NCBI GenBank assembly: GCA_021807585.1
Contig: JAKBCQ010000061.1
Location: 1 to 8,771 of the forward strand
Length of the DNA stretch: 8,771 nt
Direction of reading: 5' to 3'
Source of the DNA: Planctomycetota bacterium
GTDB taxonomy: Bacteria; Planctomycetota; Planctomycetia; Isosphaerales; Isosphaeraceae
Shown: positions 6,315 through 8,771 of the stretch, piece by piece
Position numbering within the stretch: the first letter of the stretch is position 1
How the letters are laid out: each line of letters begins with the position of its first letter
Made by a program: the position numbers and the translations under genes
Notes under the pieces: model-generated
What the model was told of the DNA's origin: nothing
The model's input: the letters and a program-made list of their open reading frames with translations, nothing else
Database searches by the model: none

Positions 6315-7781
6315 ATGAGCGAAGAATCCAAATTGAGCCGGCGAGGTTTCCTCGAAACGGCGGGCATTGCGACCGGCGCCCTCGCGGCGGCGAGCGTGTT
6401 TCCCCACCCTGCCGTGGGCGCGGTCAAGGGCGCCAATGATCGCATCAACTTCGCGATCCTCGGGCCCGGCGGGCGAGCCCAGGCGCATATCGACGTTCTC
6501 AACAAGATGAAGGGCGAAGGGAAGGCCGTCGATACGATCGCCGTCGCCGACGTTTTTCAGCGAGCCCGCGAAGAGGCTCAGAAAAAGACGGGCGCCAAGC
6601 AGTGCGAGAACGATTACCGCAAGGTTCTCGAGAATAAAGACGTCGACGCGGTCGTGATCGCGACCCCCGATCACTGGCACGCCAAGATGACGATCGACGC
6701 GTGCGACGCGGGCAAAGACGTCTACTGCGAAAAGCCGATGACGCACACGATCGACGAGGCGCGACGCGTCGTCGACGCGGTCCAACGGAACAAACGCGTG
6801 ATGACCGTCGGCGTGCAATCGACCTCGGACCCGCGCTGGCGCACCGCGAACGACCTGATCAAGGCCGGCAAGATCGGCCACGTCATGCAGGCTCAAACGA
6901 GCTATTACCGCAACAGCTCGGTCGGCCAGTGGCGTTATTACGATCTCACCGAAGACATGAACCCCCGCACGATCGACTGGAAGATGTTCCTCGGCACCGA
7001 GTTCGGCCTCGCCCCCGACATGCCCTTCAACCGCGCCAAGTATCACCAATGGCGCTGCTATTGGGAGTTCGGCGGCGGCATGTACACCGACTTGTTTGTT
7101 CATCAACTCACTCACTTGATCACGGCGATGGGCGTTCGGTTCCCGCGTCGAGTCGTCGGCGCAGGCGGGTTGTACATGGAATACGACGGCCGCGACGTTC
7201 CCGACGTGGCGACCGTGGTGGCCGATTACGACGAAGGCTGCCAGGTGATCGTCACCGCGACGATGTGCAACGATCATCCGATCGAAGAGGTGATTCGCGG
7301 GCACACCGGGACGCTCAATTTCACGGGGGACGGCTTCGACATCCTTCCGCAGAAGCTCTCGAACAAGCCCGGCACGCCCAACAAGAAGGTTTCTGACGCT
7401 CGTGAGCACGTCGCGGTGAGCGTTCCCCGCGACGACACCCGCGCGCTTTGGGATCACTTCATCGAATGCCTCCGGTCGCGCAATCCCGAGACGCTCTGCC
7501 CCGCCGAACTCGGCTACGCCGCGATCACGACGGTCAACATGGGCGTCAAGTCGTATCGCGAAGGGAAGGCGCTCTTCTTCGACAAAGCGACGGGAGAGGT
7601 TTCCGAGGCCGATCCGTCGTGGGCGGCGCGGTGGGAAGAACGGAGCGAACTCCGCGGCAAGCCGAATCAAATCATCGGCTGGCACGCGGGACTCGAAGGC
7701 TCCGAGCTCGTTCCCGAGCCATACCAGAAGCTCGAAGGCGATTGGATCAACGGCAAAGACCCCGCCGCGGGCAAAGCTTGA
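6315..7781 (+). CDS. Tat-exported Gfo/Idh/MocA-family oxidoreductase
   Basis: 488 residues, normal for the secreted planctomycete branch of this family. The N-terminus has a twin-arginine signal: SRRGFLE at 8-14, a hydrophobic stretch (AGIATGALAAASVF), then a likely cleavage near HPAVGA (31-36). The Rossmann fold follows, with ILGPGGRAQAHI (about 48-59) for NAD(P) binding, VDAVVIATPDHWHAKM (110-125), and the family's catalytic EKP at 139-141 (YCEKPMTH). The C-terminal alpha/beta domain contains GGGMYTDLFVHQLTH (253-267), with a His in the position usually involved in substrate handling. Members oxidise or reduce sugars, inositols or related hydroxyl compounds with NAD(P), sometimes with tightly bound cofactor when exported; the GH109 branch uses the same chemistry to hydrolyse glycosides. 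The substrate here is unknown. Third codon positions are much richer in C and G than in the neighbouring genes, which may mean strong expression. Confidence 0.93.
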   Translation: MSEESKLSRRGFLETAGIATGALAAASVFPHPAVGAVKGANDRINFAILGPGGRAQAHIDVLNKMKGEGKAVDTIAVADVFQRAREEAQKKTGAKQCENDYRKVLENKDVDAVVIATPDHWHAKMTIDACDAGKDVYCEKPMTHTIDEARRVVDAVQRNKRVMTVGVQSTSDPRWRTANDLIKAGKIGHVMQAQTSYYRNSSVGQWRYYDLTEDMNPRTIDWKMFLGTEFGLAPDMPFNRAKYHQWRCYWEFGGGMYTDLFVHQLTHLITAMGVRFPRRVVGAGGLYMEYDGRDVPDVATVVADYDEGCQVIVTATMCNDHPIEEVIRGHTGTLNFTGDGFDILPQKLSNKPGTPNKKVSDAREHVAVSVPRDDTRALWDHFIECLRSRNPETLCPAELGYAAITTVNMGVKSYREGKALFFDKATGEVSEADPSWAARWEERSELRGKPNQIIGWHAGLEGSELVPEPYQKLEGDWINGKDPAAGKA

Positions 7782-7815
7782 TCCAATCCGGTTAATGTGA
7801 TAAAATGTTCACGCG

Positions 7816-7846
7816 AGCGCCCGGCGAATTCCGTCGGGCGTTTCGC
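7816..7846 (+). terminator. Rho-independent-like terminator after the Tat oxidoreductase gene
   Basis: CGCCCG (7818-7823) pairs with CGGGCG (7835-7840). The stem extends inward by GCG/CGT (one G-T wobble) to a 5-nt loop, and outward by A-T and G-T pairs. TTT follows directly, but the run is short. It lies 35 bp past the stop codon at 7781 and before the Uma2 gene. Confidence 0.65.
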
Positions 7847-7884
7847 TTGGAATTTCTTGTATCGCTTTGGTTCCAGTTTGCGGA

Positions 7885-7889
7885 AGGAG
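7885..7889 (+). promoter_or_regulatory. Ribosome binding site choosing the GTG start of the Uma2 gene
   Basis: AGGAG lies 6 nt before the GTG at 7896. The frame is open back to an ATG at 7797, but that longer start would place the terminator hairpin inside the gene. Confidence 0.7.
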
Positions 7890-7895
7890 CGAGTC

Positions 7896-8597
7896 GTGAC
7901 GAAAGCGACTTCGACCGTTCCCGATCGACTCGACGCGATCCAAACTCGCCGAGGTGATCCGCTTCCATCGACGGATCCGCGCCGTTTGCTCGAAGGAATC
8001 GATTGGAAAACGTATGAATCGATGATCGCAAATCCCGATCTTCGCGATCGAATCGCCTACGATCGGGGGCTCGTCGAAATTATGTCTCCTTCGTATGAGC
8101 ACGAGATTATTTCGGAATGGATTGCGCGGCTGATCGGGATCGTCGCGGTTGAATGCGATCGGCCGATGCGATCCGCCGGATCGACGACATGGCGGAGGGC
8201 CGATCTTCAAAAAGGAATCGAGCCTGATAAGTGTTTTTATTTTAAAAATGAGCCGGTCGTGCGGGGAAAGAAGACGATCGATCTTTCGGTCGATCCTCCT
8301 CCCGATCTGGCGATCAAGATTGAGATCACCAATCCCTTATTGGACAGGATCGCGATTTACTCCGCGATCGGAGTTCCCGAGATTTGGACCTGGAGGGCCG
8401 GCGCGATTTCGTTCCATCGTCTTCAAGACGATGCGACATATCGTTTGATCGATCGGAGCGAATGTTTGCCGCTTTTGACTCCGGGCGAAGTCGCCGCCGC
8501 GCTCGCGTCGATCGCCGAGGTCGGCGAAACCGCGTGGGCGAAATCGATTCGAATCTGGGCCGCGGAGCGTCGTTCCGCCGGGTATGATCGAGCTTGA
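7896..8597 (+). CDS. Uma2-family (DUF820) PD-(D/E)XK nuclease-like protein
   Basis: 233 residues from the GTG at 7896, slightly longer than usual because of about 25 extra residues before RRLLEGIDWKTYESM. Uma2 landmarks run in order: YDRGLVEIMSPSYEHEIIS (about 55-73), the IEPDKCFYF motif (108-116), PPPDLAIKIEIT (134-145), then LLDRIAIYSAIGVPEIWTW (148-166). The family belongs to the PD-(D/E)XK nuclease superfamily and is strongly expanded in cyanobacteria and planctomycetes; cellular roles are mostly unknown. The motif usually reads PDL-x-x-E-hydrophobic-D/E, with the Glu part of the proposed active site. Here that position is Lys141 (AAG at 8316-8318), while Asp137 and Glu143 remain. The protein may therefore be inactive or altered. 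The gene overlaps the next one by 14 bp if that gene starts at 8584. Confidence 0.88.
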   Translation: MTKATSTVPDRLDAIQTRRGDPLPSTDPRRLLEGIDWKTYESMIANPDLRDRIAYDRGLVEIMSPSYEHEIISEWIARLIGIVAVECDRPMRSAGSTTWRRADLQKGIEPDKCFYFKNEPVVRGKKTIDLSVDPPPDLAIKIEITNPLLDRIAIYSAIGVPEIWTWRAGAISFHRLQDDATYRLIDRSECLPLLTPGEVAAALASIAEVGETAWAKSIRIWAAERRSAGYDRA

Positions 8598-8771
8598 CGC
8601 GAGCATGACGAATGCGAGCGAACGACGGATTCACTGCGGTGCGATCGTGGCGGATGAATCGCCGAATTATCTGTTTGTGACGGGACGGCTCGCCGAGTTT
8701 TCGCTCGGGCGGTTGCTCGAAGAGATTGCGCCCAAGATCGGTTTACGCTATCAAATCGCGGTCTTGCCGAT
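8584..8771 (+). CDS. DUF6513 / dihydropteroate-synthase-related protein, N-terminal fragment
   Basis: An open frame of 62 codons runs off the right edge. After about 28 residues of poorly conserved lead it reads YLFVTGRLAEFSLGRLLEEI, then APKIGLRYQIAVLPI. This strongly resembles the opening of the DUF6513 / TIGR00284-type dihydropteroate-synthase-related proteins (LFVTGKLAE, followed later by VLPI). These proteins occur with the tetrahydromethanopterin C1-transfer genes of methanogens, methylotrophs and planctomycetes, and a role in pterin cofactor synthesis is proposed. The start is uncertain: ATG at 8584 overlaps the Uma2 stop, ATG at 8605 is an alternative, and neither has a strong ribosome binding site. 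The synthase-like domain would lie outside the window. Confidence 0.65.
   Translation, partial: MIELDASMTNASERRIHCGAIVADESPNYLFVTGRLAEFSLGRLLEEIAPKIGLRYQIAVLP

Noticed and set aside
6210..7685. Long open frame (491 codons) antisense to the oxidoreductase gene
   Set aside because: It lies almost wholly opposite a clearly conserved gene, is rich in Arg, Val, Asp and His as expected from reversed GC-rich codons, and shows no domain I recognise.
7797..7895. ATG at 7797 as the start of the Uma2 protein
   Set aside because: The added stretch overlaps the terminator hairpin and has no family similarity; GTG at 7896 follows AGGAG at the right spacing.

Overview
The window looks like a piece of a planctomycete chromosome, roughly 60% G+C by eye. 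The case rests on protein types rather than on any marker gene: a very large secreted protein with TPR-like repeats, a planctomycete-style STN-like module and the start of an alpha-2-macroglobulin region; an MJ0042-type zinc-ribbon membrane protein; a Tat-exported Gfo/Idh/MocA oxidoreductase; a Uma2-family PD-(D/E)XK protein; and the start of a DUF6513 / dihydropteroate-synthase-related protein of the kind tied to tetrahydromethanopterin C1 metabolism in planctomycetes. No rRNA, tRNA, transposase, integrase or CRISPR array was seen.

Layout. Bases 1-2817 (minus strand) are one uninterrupted 939-codon reading frame that runs off the left edge. Bases 2818-3165 are a spacer with three tandem copies of an 18-bp sequence. 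Three minus-strand genes follow: a VOC/PhnB-like protein (3166-3636), a zinc-ribbon membrane protein of unknown function (3913-5226) and a SRPBCC/COG4276-like protein (5455-5913). The 401-bp spacer 5914-6314 separates this block from a divergent plus-strand block: the Tat oxidoreductase (6315-7781), a hairpin terminator (around 7816-7846), the Uma2 protein (7896-8597) and the overlapping DUF6513-like gene (8584 to the right edge).

The minus-strand genes are spaced 228 to 348 bp apart and do not look like a tight operon; the VOC gene has its own sigma70-like promoter candidate. On the plus strand, the terminator suggests the oxidoreductase is transcribed apart from the Uma2/DUF6513 pair, which overlap and are probably co-transcribed. 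No shared pathway joins all the genes. I see no clear new multi-gene system. The points most worth following up are the domain architecture of the giant secreted protein, the 18-bp repeats in front of it, the double zinc-ribbon membrane protein, and an apparent active-site change in the Uma2 protein.
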